A stretch of DNA of 64,000 nucleotides from Pseudomonas laurylsulfativorans (GTDB lineage: Bacteria; Pseudomonadota; Gammaproteobacteria; Pseudomonadales; Pseudomonadaceae). Each line of letters opens with the position of its first letter. Positions within the stretch are counted from its first letter, which is position 1. Position numbers and translations under genes: made by a program. Under the pieces are notes generated by a model that made no database searches, was not told the origin of the DNA, and saw nothing but the letters and a program-made list of their open reading frames with translations. Positions 25,690 to 35,627 of the stretch are shown piece after piece. The DNA lies in assembly GCF_002906155.1 (NCBI RefSeq), contig NZ_MUJK01000001.1, positions 1,302,001-1,366,000 on the forward strand, read 5' to 3'.

Positions 25690-26841
25690 TTACACAGGGC
25701 GCTCCTCTGACGCCGTTTGCCCACATGCACCCGCATGTGGCAACAGGCTGATTTCAACCCGTCGGTTCGCCGCACGCCCGGTTTCGCTGTCATCACTGCT
25801 GACAGGCTGGCTGGCGGCAAACCCCTGCACCGCAAAGCAACTGTCCGGAATATCACCCATGCGTTGCATCCAGTCACGCACGGCCGAGGCCCGGGCGTGG
25901 GAGAGTTGCTGATTGTGCTGCGCACTGCCGCGGCCATCCGTGTGCCCGCCTATCACAATCAGCCAGCCCGGCTGAGCCTTGATGTCGACCAGGGCGCTGA
26001 TCAGGATCTTGGTCGAACCCGGCTTGAGCTCGGCGCTGCCGGCCTCGAACAACGACAGGCTGTCCAGGCGCACAGGCGCGACAATAGTCGGTGGCGGCTG
26101 CAATAGATGCGCCAGGCGTTGCTCGGCGACGCCGGTCGAGCCCAGCCACCAGGCTCCGCTGACCAGGCCCGTCACAACGGCCGCAGCGCAAAGCCACCGG
26201 GCCACGGGACGCTTCGCCGGCGGCATTTCAGGCATGGGCAAGGGGTTGGGCGGCAATATCACCACGGGCATCAACCCGGGCGGCGCCGGCTCCCTTGCAG
26301 GCGGCGAGAGTGTCCCCACCACAACGCTGCTGCGCTGCATGCGCCGGATCAGGCTCTCGATCTGCTGGCGCAAGGCATGCAGGGCCACCACCGGCGCTTG
26401 TGCCTGCAGCTCCAGACGCTGCTGCAGACGCGCCAGCCCGCTGTCCAGTTGAAGCAACTCGGGGAAGTGTTGTGTTCCCGGCGCCAGATTGCGCAACAAC
26501 GCCTGCCACTGCACGCACAGCCAGGCGAGGATATCCAGGCGCACAGACGCCATGGGTGGCCAACAGGCCGCCCACTGGCCGCACAGGGTTTCGATCAGCG
26601 TCACCCCCTGGGTCATGCCTTCCACGCCATGCCGCTGGCTGCGCGCCAGGGCAAACGCGGCGGCCGTCTGCAGGTCTGCGCCGTTGTGTTCGAACAGTGC
26701 CAGGCACCACTGCTCCACTCTGGCCCAATCCACATCGGGACAGGCCGGATGACTCAACTTCGCCAGCTCTTCGCGCAGCGCAATAAACTCACCATGACCG
26801 CGCGGATCACCGCCCAGTCGAATACGCATTTCAAATAGCAC
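25690..26841 (-). CDS. T6SS accessory protein: VasL/ImpA_N-like domain fused to OmpA domain
   Basis: 383 residues. The first 120 resemble the ImpA/VasL N-terminal domain (GGDPRGHGEFIALREELAKL, then WARVEQWCLALFEHNGADLQ). A Pro-rich linker precedes one membrane segment (WLCAAAVVTGLVSGAWWLG) and a C-terminal peptidoglycan-binding OmpA domain (GGHTDGRGS, FAVQGFAASQPV, ANRRVEIS). It is the last gene of the locus. Its GTG start at 26841 has GGAGG six bases before it. The OmpA domain is nearly the same as that of the protein at 46811-48550. It may tie the assembly platform, through its TssA/VasL-like end, to the cell wall. Confidence 0.85.
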   Translation of the reverse strand: MLFEMRIRLGGDPRGHGEFIALREELAKLSHPACPDVDWARVEQWCLALFEHNGADLQTAAAFALARSQRHGVEGMTQGVTLIETLCGQWAACWPPMASVRLDILAWLCVQWQALLRNLAPGTQHFPELLQLDSGLARLQQRLELQAQAPVVALHALRQQIESLIRRMQRSSVVVGTLSPPAREPAPPGLMPVVILPPNPLPMPEMPPAKRPVARWLCAAAVVTGLVSGAWWLGSTGVAEQRLAHLLQPPPTIVAPVRLDSLSLFEAGSAELKPGSTKILISALVDIKAQPGWLIVIGGHTDGRGSAQHNQQLSHARASAVRDWMQRMGDIPDSCFAVQGFAASQPVSSDDSETGRAANRRVEISLLPHAGACGQTASEERPV

Positions 26842-26866
26842 CGTCAGCCTCCGTTGCTTTATAAGT

Positions 26867-27307
26867 TCAGGATTTCGACAGCCATTGCTGTCGTTTCAGA
26901 TGGCGCACCAGGACTTTGCCCTCCGCTGCCAGTGTGGTACCGAAGGTCACCTGCCGGCCGCTTTTGAGCTGGACGTCGAGGCTGTAGTCCAGATGGCCCG
27001 GCAAAGCCTGCTCGAGCAACTCGATGTGCACGGTCGCCAGGCGCGGTTCGTACTTGCTCAGGGTGTCCTGCATGGCCCTCTTCAACACGTGCGCCGAACC
27101 CGGCAGGCCCTGGAGGATCTGGCCCATGTCGGGAAGACCGTAATCGGGCAGGTGCGCGAGTGTTCCGGCCCGGCTGTTGAGGATGCGTTGCAGGTTGTCC
27201 AGTACCGACAGCGTGTGCTGGTCCGCTTCATTGACTTGATGCAGGTCCAGGTCACCGTCGAAGTTCTGCAGCAGTGTTTCGTAAAGCGATGGATTGAGGT
27301 CAGGCAT
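26867..27307 (-). CDS. tssE: Type VI secretion baseplate subunit TssE
   Basis: 146 residues of the gp25/GPW family. The conserved segment runs from LNSRAGTLAHLPDYGLPDMG through LQGLPGSAHVLKRAMQDTLS to the strand ATVHIELLEQALPG and QVTFGTTLAAEGKVLVRHL. TssE caps the wedge of the baseplate with TssF and TssG. It starts three bases after the TssJ stop. Confidence 0.93.
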   Translation of the reverse strand: MPDLNPSLYETLLQNFDGDLDLHQVNEADQHTLSVLDNLQRILNSRAGTLAHLPDYGLPDMGQILQGLPGSAHVLKRAMQDTLSKYEPRLATVHIELLEQALPGHLDYSLDVQLKSGRQVTFGTTLAAEGKVLVRHLKRQQWLSKS

Positions 27308-27309
27308 GG

Positions 27310-27846
27310 TCAGTCCCGGGCGAATGCGCGCAGGGTCAATTGGTTGTCCCCAAGCTCGATGACCCGCGCCCGGTCGGGGTCGAGGTCGTCGCGGTTCAAG
27401 GTCAGGCGCCAGGTGTTCATCTGCACATCGGGGTTACGAAACAGCGCGACCACCGTGACGAAACGCGCGTCCTTGTCCAGCGGCACATCCAGTTTCGCGC
27501 CCTCGCCCGGCTTGATCACCAGTGCCCGGGTATCGAGCAATTCGCCGGCCAGCGCCTGCTCGTCGCCACCGAGCAGGCTGTCGTAGGAAGCCCTCTGCAG
27601 CGCCTCGCTGTCGCTCAGTTGATAGACCCGTACCAGCGTCGGGACCGACATTGCATTCATGTCCGCAACATCAGTGTTGATGGCCGTGCGGGCACTGAAA
27701 TCCAGGCGCAGGTCTTTCACCTGTTTGTAGAAAATCGAGCGGGTGGCAGTTGCCGTGCCTTGCGAGACAGTCTGAGTGACACCACAGCCGGCGAGCACTA
27801 CCGCCAGCGTCGTCAGGATCAATGAATTACCAACGGTACGCGACAT
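27310..27846 (-). CDS. tssJ: Type VI secretion lipoprotein TssJ
   Basis: 178 residues with a lipoprotein signal peptide (LILTTLAVVLAGC; lipobox LAGC at 18-21). Then follow the TssJ beta-sandwich strands: LRLDFSARTAINTD, SVPTLVRVYQLSD and FVTVVALFRNPDVQMNTWRL. It sits in the outer membrane and holds the periplasmic end of TssM. It overlaps tssG by 20 bases. Confidence 0.92.
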   Translation of the reverse strand: MSRTVGNSLILTTLAVVLAGCGVTQTVSQGTATATRSIFYKQVKDLRLDFSARTAINTDVADMNAMSVPTLVRVYQLSDSEALQRASYDSLLGGDEQALAGELLDTRALVIKPGEGAKLDVPLDKDARFVTVVALFRNPDVQMNTWRLTLNRDDLDPDRARVIELGDNQLTLRAFARD

Positions 27847-28924
27847 GCTGTGCTTCCCTGTTCCGAGTGTTTTTCAACAGGCCCTGGTAGCGGCCCAGAT
27901 TGATGGTGATGGTGTCGTGTTCCGTGCCCTGCCAGGTGTCAGAGCCCGAACCCAGCATGCCGGTCATGCCCAGGCGGATCGGCGCCCGCCCCAGCACCGG
28001 TTGCGGCAAGCTGCGCACCGGCAGCGATAACTGCAGCCTGGCGGTGCAGCGCCAGCCTAGGTAGACCCGCAGCAACACCAGCAGATCGTTGTACAACTGG
28101 CCATCGGGCAACCAGCCCCGTGCTTCGTCCCGGTCCCTGGTGAACAGCGCCAGGTGCAGCTGGCTGTTGGCGTCGAATCCGTTGCTGCCCAGCGGCGTGC
28201 CCTGGGACAGACTGACCGGACGACTCACGGACAGACTCGCCGGATGAACCAGGGGGATTTTCTGTGGCCAGTGCGGCGTGATCCTGGCCCGGGTCTCTGG
28301 GGCCAGCAGCGACACCAGAGCGGTGATGCCCTCGGCGTTGCGGGTGGGCATGCGCATCACACTAAGCAGCGCGAGAAACCGCGAAACCGGCGTGGCAATG
28401 CGCTTGGCCGTGCCGGGAATCCCCAGCCCGACCAGGCCCAGCAGACACTGGGAAGTCGCATCACTGCCGCCGGCTTCGAAGGTGGCCGGGTAGGAATACT
28501 TGCGCCAGATCCGATAGAACTGGGTGAAGATCCGGTGGTTGAAAATATCCAGAAACGCCTCAAGCGCCTCATGCCCGTCGCGGCGCTGGGCAATGTCATC
28601 GACAAAAGCCGTCGGCAATGGCGAGTCCACGCCATACAACCCCAACAGCCGGGTGCGCACGGTCGCCGGGCGCAGCGGTTGGCGGTCGTCGATTTCGATG
28701 GCCTTCAGTTCACCGGCAGGAAAGCCCATGCCGGGGTCCGGGCGAAAGCGTACCGGGTCGTCCGCCGGGTGGCTGGTGCTGCCCAGGGGTGGATGGCCCG
28801 GCAGGGCTTGCTCGAGCAACTGGCAGAACCGGTACAGACTCGCTTCGGCCACCCGCCCTTCCAGCGCTTCGAGCAATCCGCCGGCTTTCAGCCGGGAATA
28901 CGCTGACTGTGGTTCTCGTTCCAT
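27827..28924 (-). CDS. tssG: Type VI secretion baseplate subunit TssG
   Basis: 365 residues, starting MEREPQSAYSRLKAGGLLEA. Family marks are FYRFCQL-type RFCQLLEQALPGHPPLG early, a middle LLGLYGVDSPLPTAFVDDIA then FLDIFNHRIFTQFYRIWRKY, and C-terminal strands. It forms the TssE-F-G wedge. The longer frame from 29047 lies inside tssF, so I chose the ATG at 28924, giving a 37-base overlap with tssF. Confidence 0.93.
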   Translation of the reverse strand: MEREPQSAYSRLKAGGLLEALEGRVAEASLYRFCQLLEQALPGHPPLGSTSHPADDPVRFRPDPGMGFPAGELKAIEIDDRQPLRPATVRTRLLGLYGVDSPLPTAFVDDIAQRRDGHEALEAFLDIFNHRIFTQFYRIWRKYSYPATFEAGGSDATSQCLLGLVGLGIPGTAKRIATPVSRFLALLSVMRMPTRNAEGITALVSLLAPETRARITPHWPQKIPLVHPASLSVSRPVSLSQGTPLGSNGFDANSQLHLALFTRDRDEARGWLPDGQLYNDLLVLLRVYLGWRCTARLQLSLPVRSLPQPVLGRAPIRLGMTGMLGSGSDTWQGTEHDTITINLGRYQGLLKNTRNREAQHVAYRW

Positions 28925-30651
28925 CGCAGGCACTTTCCAGTAGGTTGAAGGATCAGCGTGAGCTGGTTGAACAGGTGAATGTCGGCGTACAGCGCGAAGA
29001 AGCGATGAAGCATTTCGCCAAACAGGCTGACGTCGCCCTCGCCGCAAAAACCATGGGCGTCGAGGGTCACTTCGATGTCCACGCCGCGTAGCAGAAAGCC
29101 CTTTTCGAACCGCTGTACCAGGTGGTGCCTGACTTCGACGATAGCCGCCAGGCGACGGCGGTTCAGCTCGCTGCCGCTCCAGTCGTACAGCGCCAGGGTG
29201 CCGCGCAGCACTTCGGCGTTATCGAGCATCGGCAGGAAGTTGGAACCCAGGTGACTGAGTACTCGCCAGTGGAAGCGGTCGCGGTTCGGCGGATAGCAAG
29301 GCAAGGTCGGGGCGCTCAGATTGCGCACGCGCAAGCCGCTCAAGGCGGTGTTGACCAGCCCGTCAAGCAGGGTGCTTTGCAGCGCCTTGCGTGGCAGCAG
29401 CCCGTGGGTCCCGGTCAGTTGCAGGGACAGGCTCTGGCTGCCTTGCAAGCGATCCTGATCGAAGCCGTCGCCCCCGAGAATCAGCCAGGTATCGTGCAGG
29501 CCATTGGCGCCACGCTTGAGGCGGGTATGGAAGTACCGCTCGGGCGCCTCGTCGCGCAACATTCCGCCCTTGTGACGAAAACTGCTGAACGGCACATAGT
29601 CCAGGCTCTCGGCATTCTTCGATGCGGTGACCCGGTCCACCGAGTAGATTTCCGTGTGACCATCCTGCAGGCGCATCGGGCGCAGCAGGTAGTCGGTTTG
29701 CAACGGATCCAGCGTCATCGGGTCGGCATCCAGGTTGAACAGATTGATCACTGGCACCGCATGCAGGCGAAGGTGTTCGGCGCTCAGGTTGAATGCCTGC
29801 GGCCACGACTCGCGCAGGAGCACCTCCAGTTCGAACCAGGGCATATCCGCAGTGATGTTCACCTGGTCCAGGCCATGGAGGGTGACGAACATGAACTTCT
29901 CGCGGAAGGTGAAATATTCCAGCAGCAGCTGATAGCCGCTGAACGCGCTGTCGCCCTTTGGCCACAAGCGGTCCTCATCGGCAAAGCCCTTGGGCGCGAA
30001 ATGACCTGCCAGTGCAACTCGTTGCGCCTCGCCCGGCAGGCGCACATACAACGCCTCGGCATTCAGGGTCAGTGCCTGATGCAGCGCGCTGGCCAGGGGG
30101 GCATCGGCGTTGAGGTACATCGGCACGCGGCTGAGGTCGATCTGGCTCCAGTCGATCGCCGTTGCGCAGGCAAACCGCAGGCGCAGCAGCGAGCGGCCGT
30201 CGGGCTCATGGGCCAGGTGCAAGGATTGCAATTCGATGGGTTGCAGTCGCAGGTCCTGGGTGGTGGTGTAACGGCATACGGTACGCTGCGGTCCGATGGG
30301 TTGCGAGAGCACCTCCTGGCCGGCGGCGATCAGCTCGCTGCGCCTGATCTGTGCCAGTTCCACCTGGAACTCGACGATCGACAGCGAGGGAATGGTGCGC
30401 AGGTAATGGGGCCACAACAGGCTGACCAGGCCTTCGGTCAACTCCGGCAAGTCGTCGTCGAGCTTTTCGCGCAGGCGCCCCATCAAGAAAGCGAAGCCCT
30501 CGAACAGGCGCTCCACATAGGGATCGCGGGCGCCGGGTTTGTCCAGGTTCAACTGCGCCGCGCGGTCGGGAAACGCTTGCGCAAACTCCTGCCCGGCTTC
30601 GCGCAGGTAGCGCATCTCGGCGTCGTAATAACGCAGTGTCAGATTGTCCAT
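28888..30651 (-). CDS. tssF: Type VI secretion baseplate subunit TssF
   Basis: 587 residues, VasA/ImpG family. It opens LRYYDAEMRYLREAGQEFAQ then FPDRAAQLNLDKPGARDPYV and EGFAFLMGRLREKLDDDLPE, the most conserved segment of the family. TssF is the largest wedge protein of the baseplate. It follows tssA after 27 bases. Confidence 0.95.
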   Translation of the reverse strand: MDNLTLRYYDAEMRYLREAGQEFAQAFPDRAAQLNLDKPGARDPYVERLFEGFAFLMGRLREKLDDDLPELTEGLVSLLWPHYLRTIPSLSIVEFQVELAQIRRSELIAAGQEVLSQPIGPQRTVCRYTTTQDLRLQPIELQSLHLAHEPDGRSLLRLRFACATAIDWSQIDLSRVPMYLNADAPLASALHQALTLNAEALYVRLPGEAQRVALAGHFAPKGFADEDRLWPKGDSAFSGYQLLLEYFTFREKFMFVTLHGLDQVNITADMPWFELEVLLRESWPQAFNLSAEHLRLHAVPVINLFNLDADPMTLDPLQTDYLLRPMRLQDGHTEIYSVDRVTASKNAESLDYVPFSSFRHKGGMLRDEAPERYFHTRLKRGANGLHDTWLILGGDGFDQDRLQGSQSLSLQLTGTHGLLPRKALQSTLLDGLVNTALSGLRVRNLSAPTLPCYPPNRDRFHWRVLSHLGSNFLPMLDNAEVLRGTLALYDWSGSELNRRRLAAIVEVRHHLVQRFEKGFLLRGVDIEVTLDAHGFCGEGDVSLFGEMLHRFFALYADIHLFNQLTLILQPTGKCLRWNENHSQRIPG

Positions 30652-30678
30652 GCTGTAAATGATCCTGATAAATGGGGT

Positions 30679-32265
30679 TCAACCGCACAGTACGGCGGCG
30701 CGTACCGGATTGATGGCAACCAGCGCCGCCAGCAACGTCTCCATGCGCCGGTTCAGGGCCGGCTTGTCGGCGTCGTTACGCTGCGCTTTCAGGCGGGTCA
30801 GCTTGAGCAGGCGGGCCTTGACCTCGAAATTCAATTCCGGCTCCCAGTCCGCCAAGGCCTGGCGCTCGGCCGTGGCATCCAGTTCACCGAGCAAGTGCAG
30901 GGCCAGGTCGTTCTTGCCACATTGCTCGGCCACGCGCGCCATCAGCAGGCGCAGCAGCCAGCGCTGGCGACCGCTGTGAATGTCCGGGCGCGCGGCCAGC
31001 CAGGCCAGTGCATGTTCGACGCCGTCGCTATCGGCCTGGGCCAACGCCTCGCTTTCCAGGGACAGAATCTCGCCATCGGCCATGACCGCAGCCGGGGCCG
31101 CCGCGGGCAGGAGCTGGCGCGACTGTTGCGCGCTTACGTGCTGAGCGATCCATTCACGGGTGGTCTCGTCGGCGAACGGTGTACCGTCGTTCCACCCCAG
31201 CGCCTCCAAGCCCGGCAGCCGCTCGAGGAACATACCCAGGTCGCGCTTGACGATGTCGGCCCAGCCGTCGTGAGGCGCCGGTAGTTTGCTCAGGGCCTGG
31301 ACCAGGTACCACTGCAGGTCCAGCCAGAAATGGTTGACCCCCTCGGCGAACGTGCGCTCGACCTGATCGAGCAATTCGCTCCAGTTCTGCTGCTGATACA
31401 GGCGCTTTAGTTGCGCCCGGGATTCGCTCCGGGGCGGCGCCAGGCGCGTGGTGCCGCTGGCGTCCTGCAGGGGCGGCTCGTGCAAGGTGTCCCAGCGCAG
31501 GCTTTTCATCAGGCGGTGCGCCGCCAGCCAGCCTTGTGGCTGGTCGCGCAGGTAACCGGCCAAGGTCCGGCCGCTGTCCAGCAGGTCGCGCCCAGACTTG
31601 ATGGCCAGGCTGCCCGGCGCGCTGGCCTGGCTGACGGACTCGTGGCTGGCGCTGTGTTGCGGCACCACCGCATCGACCCCACCAGACTGTGCCAGGCGCG
31701 CCGACAACGCCCCATGCAACGCATCCAGCTGCGGCCGCTGATCCTCGGGCCAGGCTTGCAACCCATGTTCAAGCCAGGCCAGCGCCGCCGCCGTGCGTTC
31801 CGCCTCGGCCTTGACCACTTCAGGGTAAAGCGACAGACAATCCAGCACCTTGGCGCTGGTCAACCATTCCAGGGCCATCTTGCGACTGTTGGCCCGTTCC
31901 GGAAACACCTCGCCGGCATAGCGCTCGATCAGTGCCGCCAACAAACCAAGGCCATCGGCCAACCCCGTCTCACCGTCCTTCTGCAGGCGTGCCCACAGGT
32001 AATAAGTGGCGATGCGCAAATCCTTGCTGCGCTGGCCGAGCAACTTCTCCGCCAGCTGAATTACCTCGTCGACGTTCGCGCCGGAGAGCTTGTTGACCTC
32101 TTCGCGCATGCGCTGGAAGTCATCGTCGTAACCCGGGTCTTCACCGACCGGCGACTGCGCGCTGATGGGCTGCAACCAGGATTGCCAACAGTCGGCCTGG
32201 GTACGGGCAAGGGCCAGCGGGTCACGTTCGCCGAGGCAACGGGTGATCAGTTTGAGCAGGCTCAT
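30679..32265 (-). CDS. tssA: Type VI secretion protein TssA
   Basis: 528 residues. The ImpA_N domain reads PVGEDPGYDDDFQRMREEVN and KDLRIATYYLWARLQKDGE; the C-terminal VasJ-like half reads ALAWLAARPDIHSGRQRWLL and ADKPALNRRMETLLAALVAI. TssA primes tail and baseplate assembly. Its start overlaps the tssM stop by four bases (ATGA). Confidence 0.92.
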   Translation of the reverse strand: MSLLKLITRCLGERDPLALARTQADCWQSWLQPISAQSPVGEDPGYDDDFQRMREEVNKLSGANVDEVIQLAEKLLGQRSKDLRIATYYLWARLQKDGETGLADGLGLLAALIERYAGEVFPERANSRKMALEWLTSAKVLDCLSLYPEVVKAEAERTAAALAWLEHGLQAWPEDQRPQLDALHGALSARLAQSGGVDAVVPQHSASHESVSQASAPGSLAIKSGRDLLDSGRTLAGYLRDQPQGWLAAHRLMKSLRWDTLHEPPLQDASGTTRLAPPRSESRAQLKRLYQQQNWSELLDQVERTFAEGVNHFWLDLQWYLVQALSKLPAPHDGWADIVKRDLGMFLERLPGLEALGWNDGTPFADETTREWIAQHVSAQQSRQLLPAAAPAAVMADGEILSLESEALAQADSDGVEHALAWLAARPDIHSGRQRWLLRLLMARVAEQCGKNDLALHLLGELDATAERQALADWEPELNFEVKARLLKLTRLKAQRNDADKPALNRRMETLLAALVAINPVRAAVLCG

Positions 32266-35200
32266 GGGTAACTTCCATTCTGCGCATAAGGCTGCGCTTG
32301 AGTGCCTTCGCCGAGAAAAATCTGCGCCGGCAATTCAAAGCCGCGCAACTTGAGCAACGCCAGCGGCCCTGCGCCCAGCTCAGTGCGCAGGTGCCAGGTC
32401 AGGTCGAGGCCGTCCGGGGCCCGAAGCTGCACGCGGTATTGGCTGTCGGTGTCGTTCAGCGCGGTGATTTTTGCCTGTTCGAGCAGGCGGATCAGGCCCC
32501 AGGTGCCTTCGTAATCGCCGTAAAGGCGCTCGTTGGCCAGCACGCTGATCCACAGCAAACGCGTGCCCGGATGCTGGCTGAAGCCCGGCCAGCTGAAGCG
32601 CTGCCAGCGTTCCTTCTGGTTGAAATACTCATGTTTTTCGCCGTTGAGGATGAAGGTGGTCTGCACCACGTCGCGCACCGGCTTGCCACGCAGCTCGAAG
32701 CTCAGGCCCATGCCGCCGTCGGTGTAGAGCACGTCGGCGAGGTGGCTGAGCTGGTTGATCGCCGCGAGGAACTTGGGGTTGAAGTGCAGGCCCTGGCTGT
32801 GCCGGGCGTCGGCCACCCAGCGACTGCCTTCCTTGCGCAGCACGCCGCCCAGTTGCTGCTGGAGGAACTGGTCGATGCGCCCGGCGTCGGCGCGGATCAT
32901 CTGCCCGAGCATCGGCAGCGAGGCATCGCTGCCGGTGGCGGCGAAGGGGTAACGCCCGGCGAAGGCGCCCTGCCAGTCCCGCACGATCGCCCGTTGCCAC
33001 TGGCTGTTGAGACCGGCCACCGAGGGTTGCAGCACCCGTTGCCAGGCCTGTTCCAGCGGCTGCACGAACAGGGTCTGGCCGATGCCGTCCCACTCGGCAC
33101 CGAGGCTGGCGGCAAGCAGGCTGCCGTAGGCCTGGGTGTCGGTGAGGTCGACGCTGTGGCCTTGGAAAACTGATTGCGCCAGGGCCTGGGTCATCGCCTG
33201 GGGGTTGGGCGCGTTGCTCACTTGCTGCAGCTTCAGGCGCACCCGGGTGACGCGGTTGAGGAAGGCTTGCAGGCTCAGGCGTTCGCTGTCGTTTTGGTTG
33301 TCGACGTCTTTGCCCAGCAAGGTCAACAGCGGGCCAAAGGTGGCGTCCAGCGGGCTGCCGCTGCCGGGCATGCCCTGATCGATCACCGGCACTGGCTCCT
33401 TGCCGAGCAGTTGCTGCGCCGATTGCACCAATGACTCGGCCAGCGCTTGACGACGGGTGCCAGCCTGGCCCTGATAGGCCAAGGTGTTCATCAGCGCGAT
33501 CAGCGGCGACTGGCGCGCATCGCTCATCAGCGCCAACTGGTCGATCACCTCGCCGAGGCTGTCCACCGGTTGCCAGCGCAGTTGGTTGAGGAAGTCCAGC
33601 CAGGCGTGGGCGTAGTCCTGGAAATAGCGTTCGGTCAGGCGTTGCTTGAGCTGCTCCGGGCTCAGGTCGGCGGCGAGACGCGCCGGGTTGTCGCTGAGCA
33701 CCCAGTCGATTTCTTCGCGGCGCGCCTCGGCGATGGCGTCGATGGCCGGGCGCACCTGGCCTTCCCAGGCCTGGCGGGTGAACACGCCCGGCACCTCCGC
33801 TGAAGTGGCAAACAACGCCGCGGCCTCGGTGTCGCCGACCATCTGTTGCAGGGCCAGCGCCGGGGCGTGGTTGGCCGCGTTGTCGAGCACAGTCTGGTAC
33901 AGGCTGGCTTCGCCGTTGCGCTGGCCCAGTTGGCTGATCAGCACCTGCCGCACCTGGGCCACCAGCTTGGGATCGGCGTCGATGCGCCAGTTTGGGTGGG
34001 CGGCCAGTTGTTCGGCGTAAAAGGCCCACAGGGTCGGTGCCAGCGCATGCCAGAGGCCTGGTGAGAATCCGGTGCCTTGTGGTTCGGTGTCCACCAAGGC
34101 TTGGGTGAGGAAATCCGGATCGGTTTTTTCCGGACGGGCCAGCATCAAATACGCCTTTAGTTGCGCGTAGGCGGCCGAGGCCTGCTTGGCGCGTTCGGGG
34201 CTGTCCGGTGGCAGCTTGACCAGGGCTATGAGCCGGGCCTTGAGGGTGGCCGCTGCCGGGTCACGCAACAGGCGCTGATTGGCCTCGATGTAACGCGGCC
34301 ACAGCATAGCCAACAGCGCGTCGTTCTGGTTCAGGCCGAAACGCTGATACCACGGGGTGACGTGGCTGGCGCGGTAATCCAGGCGGCCGAGTTCGCGGGT
34401 CAGCTCGTTGAGGGCGCTCAGTTGCGCGTCGCCGGGGGCGGCTTGCTGCTGCGTGGTCAGAGCGGTTTGCAAATGGTGGATCTGCACGCGATTGCTGAGG
34501 AACGACAGCAGCAGGCCGGCGCCCCAGACCAGGGCCACGGCCAACACCACGCCATAAGCGACGCGTGGCGCGCTCCAGCCCAGGCGATGGCTCGGTTGTT
34601 TTGGCTCGCCGAGCACACCGTGCCAAGCCGGATCCATGGACCAGAAGTGTTCTTTTTGGCCATCCGACCTGCCCGCCAACGGCAGGCTAAACCACAGGCC
34701 GCGCAACGGTACATCTTGTTTTTCGGTCCCAAACCACGGCGCCAGTGCATTACGCCAGCGGGCCACGCCCTCGACCTCCAGATCCCGCGCCAGGCGCACC
34801 AGAAAGTCATGCGCCATTGTCAGGTTCATCTGCGCCCAACCTTGCTGACGCATCGGGCCGAGCACACTGTGCAGCGACGTTTCCAATTCTGCTGCGGTCA
34901 GGCGTGGCAGCAGCGCACAACCCACCGCCTGACTCGGGCGTTTGTCCTGCACCCAGTTACTGGCGCAGACCTGCCACAGGTGCAGCGGCACCGACCACCC
35001 TAATGCCCGCGCCAGCGCCTGCAAATGACGCCGGCCGCTGCCCATCCGGTTGCCGTCGGCGCTCTGCTCGGCATTCACCGCCCAGACCACGCCGTCGAAG
35101 GCACGCCAGCGGGTCAGGCGGCGGAACTGGGCGATCACCTTATCGTCCAGTGCTTGCTGCACGCTGCCACCCCACAACAGCACGGTATCCTCGTCTTCCA

Positions 35201-35627
35201 GCCAATGGTCCGAACTCAGGCCGGGGGCAACGGCCGTGATTTGCTCGGGTTCGCCGACGATGAGCAGGAGGCGGATCTTACGACGCCAGAAAAGGCCGCG
35301 GTTGGCACGCAGGGACTCGAGCAATGGCGTGCTGTCAAATTCTGGGGCCTTAGGCAGTACCAAACCCGCGTCCGCCTGGGGAAACACCTTGTCGGCCTGC
35401 CCCTGATCGCGATGACTTCGCCGCTTCAACTGCATCAACAAACGGGGCGCAAGATGCCCGATCGCTGCAATAAGAACGATCAACAAGAAAGCGAGCATCC
35501 GGTGATGGTTTTCCACCAGCCCCATCCGCTCACCATATGCCTGTATCACCCAGGCCAGGGCCGCCATCAATACACTGATCCACACCGCCGCACCCGCCCG
35601 ACGCCATGGGTTGCTCCATCCTTTCAT
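32262..35627 (-). CDS. tssM: Type VI secretion membrane complex protein TssM (IcmF family)
   Basis: 1121 residues. Two N-terminal membrane segments (AAVWISVLMAALAWVIQAYG and LAFLLIVLIAAIGHLAP), a cytoplasmic domain, a third membrane segment near 365 (VVLAVALVWGAGLLLSFL), then a long periplasmic part ending in the TssJ-binding IcmF C-terminus (WPGFSQHPGTRLLW, GTWGLIRLLEQAKI). The NTPase P-loop expected after the second helix is absent: LLLIVGEPEQITAVAPGL has no GKT/S. I chose the ATG at 35627, whose first bases overlap the upstream stop (ATGA); the frame from 35660 lies inside the neighbour. Confidence 0.93.
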   Translation of the reverse strand: MKGWSNPWRRAGAAVWISVLMAALAWVIQAYGERMGLVENHHRMLAFLLIVLIAAIGHLAPRLLMQLKRRSHRDQGQADKVFPQADAGLVLPKAPEFDSTPLLESLRANRGLFWRRKIRLLLIVGEPEQITAVAPGLSSDHWLEDEDTVLLWGGSVQQALDDKVIAQFRRLTRWRAFDGVVWAVNAEQSADGNRMGSGRRHLQALARALGWSVPLHLWQVCASNWVQDKRPSQAVGCALLPRLTAAELETSLHSVLGPMRQQGWAQMNLTMAHDFLVRLARDLEVEGVARWRNALAPWFGTEKQDVPLRGLWFSLPLAGRSDGQKEHFWSMDPAWHGVLGEPKQPSHRLGWSAPRVAYGVVLAVALVWGAGLLLSFLSNRVQIHHLQTALTTQQQAAPGDAQLSALNELTRELGRLDYRASHVTPWYQRFGLNQNDALLAMLWPRYIEANQRLLRDPAAATLKARLIALVKLPPDSPERAKQASAAYAQLKAYLMLARPEKTDPDFLTQALVDTEPQGTGFSPGLWHALAPTLWAFYAEQLAAHPNWRIDADPKLVAQVRQVLISQLGQRNGEASLYQTVLDNAANHAPALALQQMVGDTEAAALFATSAEVPGVFTRQAWEGQVRPAIDAIAEARREEIDWVLSDNPARLAADLSPEQLKQRLTERYFQDYAHAWLDFLNQLRWQPVDSLGEVIDQLALMSDARQSPLIALMNTLAYQGQAGTRRQALAESLVQSAQQLLGKEPVPVIDQGMPGSGSPLDATFGPLLTLLGKDVDNQNDSERLSLQAFLNRVTRVRLKLQQVSNAPNPQAMTQALAQSVFQGHSVDLTDTQAYGSLLAASLGAEWDGIGQTLFVQPLEQAWQRVLQPSVAGLNSQWQRAIVRDWQGAFAGRYPFAATGSDASLPMLGQMIRADAGRIDQFLQQQLGGVLRKEGSRWVADARHSQGLHFNPKFLAAINQLSHLADVLYTDGGMGLSFELRGKPVRDVVQTTFILNGEKHEYFNQKERWQRFSWPGFSQHPGTRLLWISVLANERLYGDYEGTWGLIRLLEQAKITALNDTDSQYRVQLRAPDGLDLTWHLRTELGAGPLALLKLRGFELPAQIFLGEGTQAQPYAQNGSYP

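Noticed and set aside
29122..31284. 720-codon plus frame opposite tssF and tssA
   Set aside because: Gln/Arg/Val-rich with no recognisable domain; antisense to two conserved T6SS genes in GC-rich DNA.
32629..34029. 466-codon minus frame inside tssM
   Set aside because: Arg/Gly/Pro-rich shadow of the tssM coding sequence.
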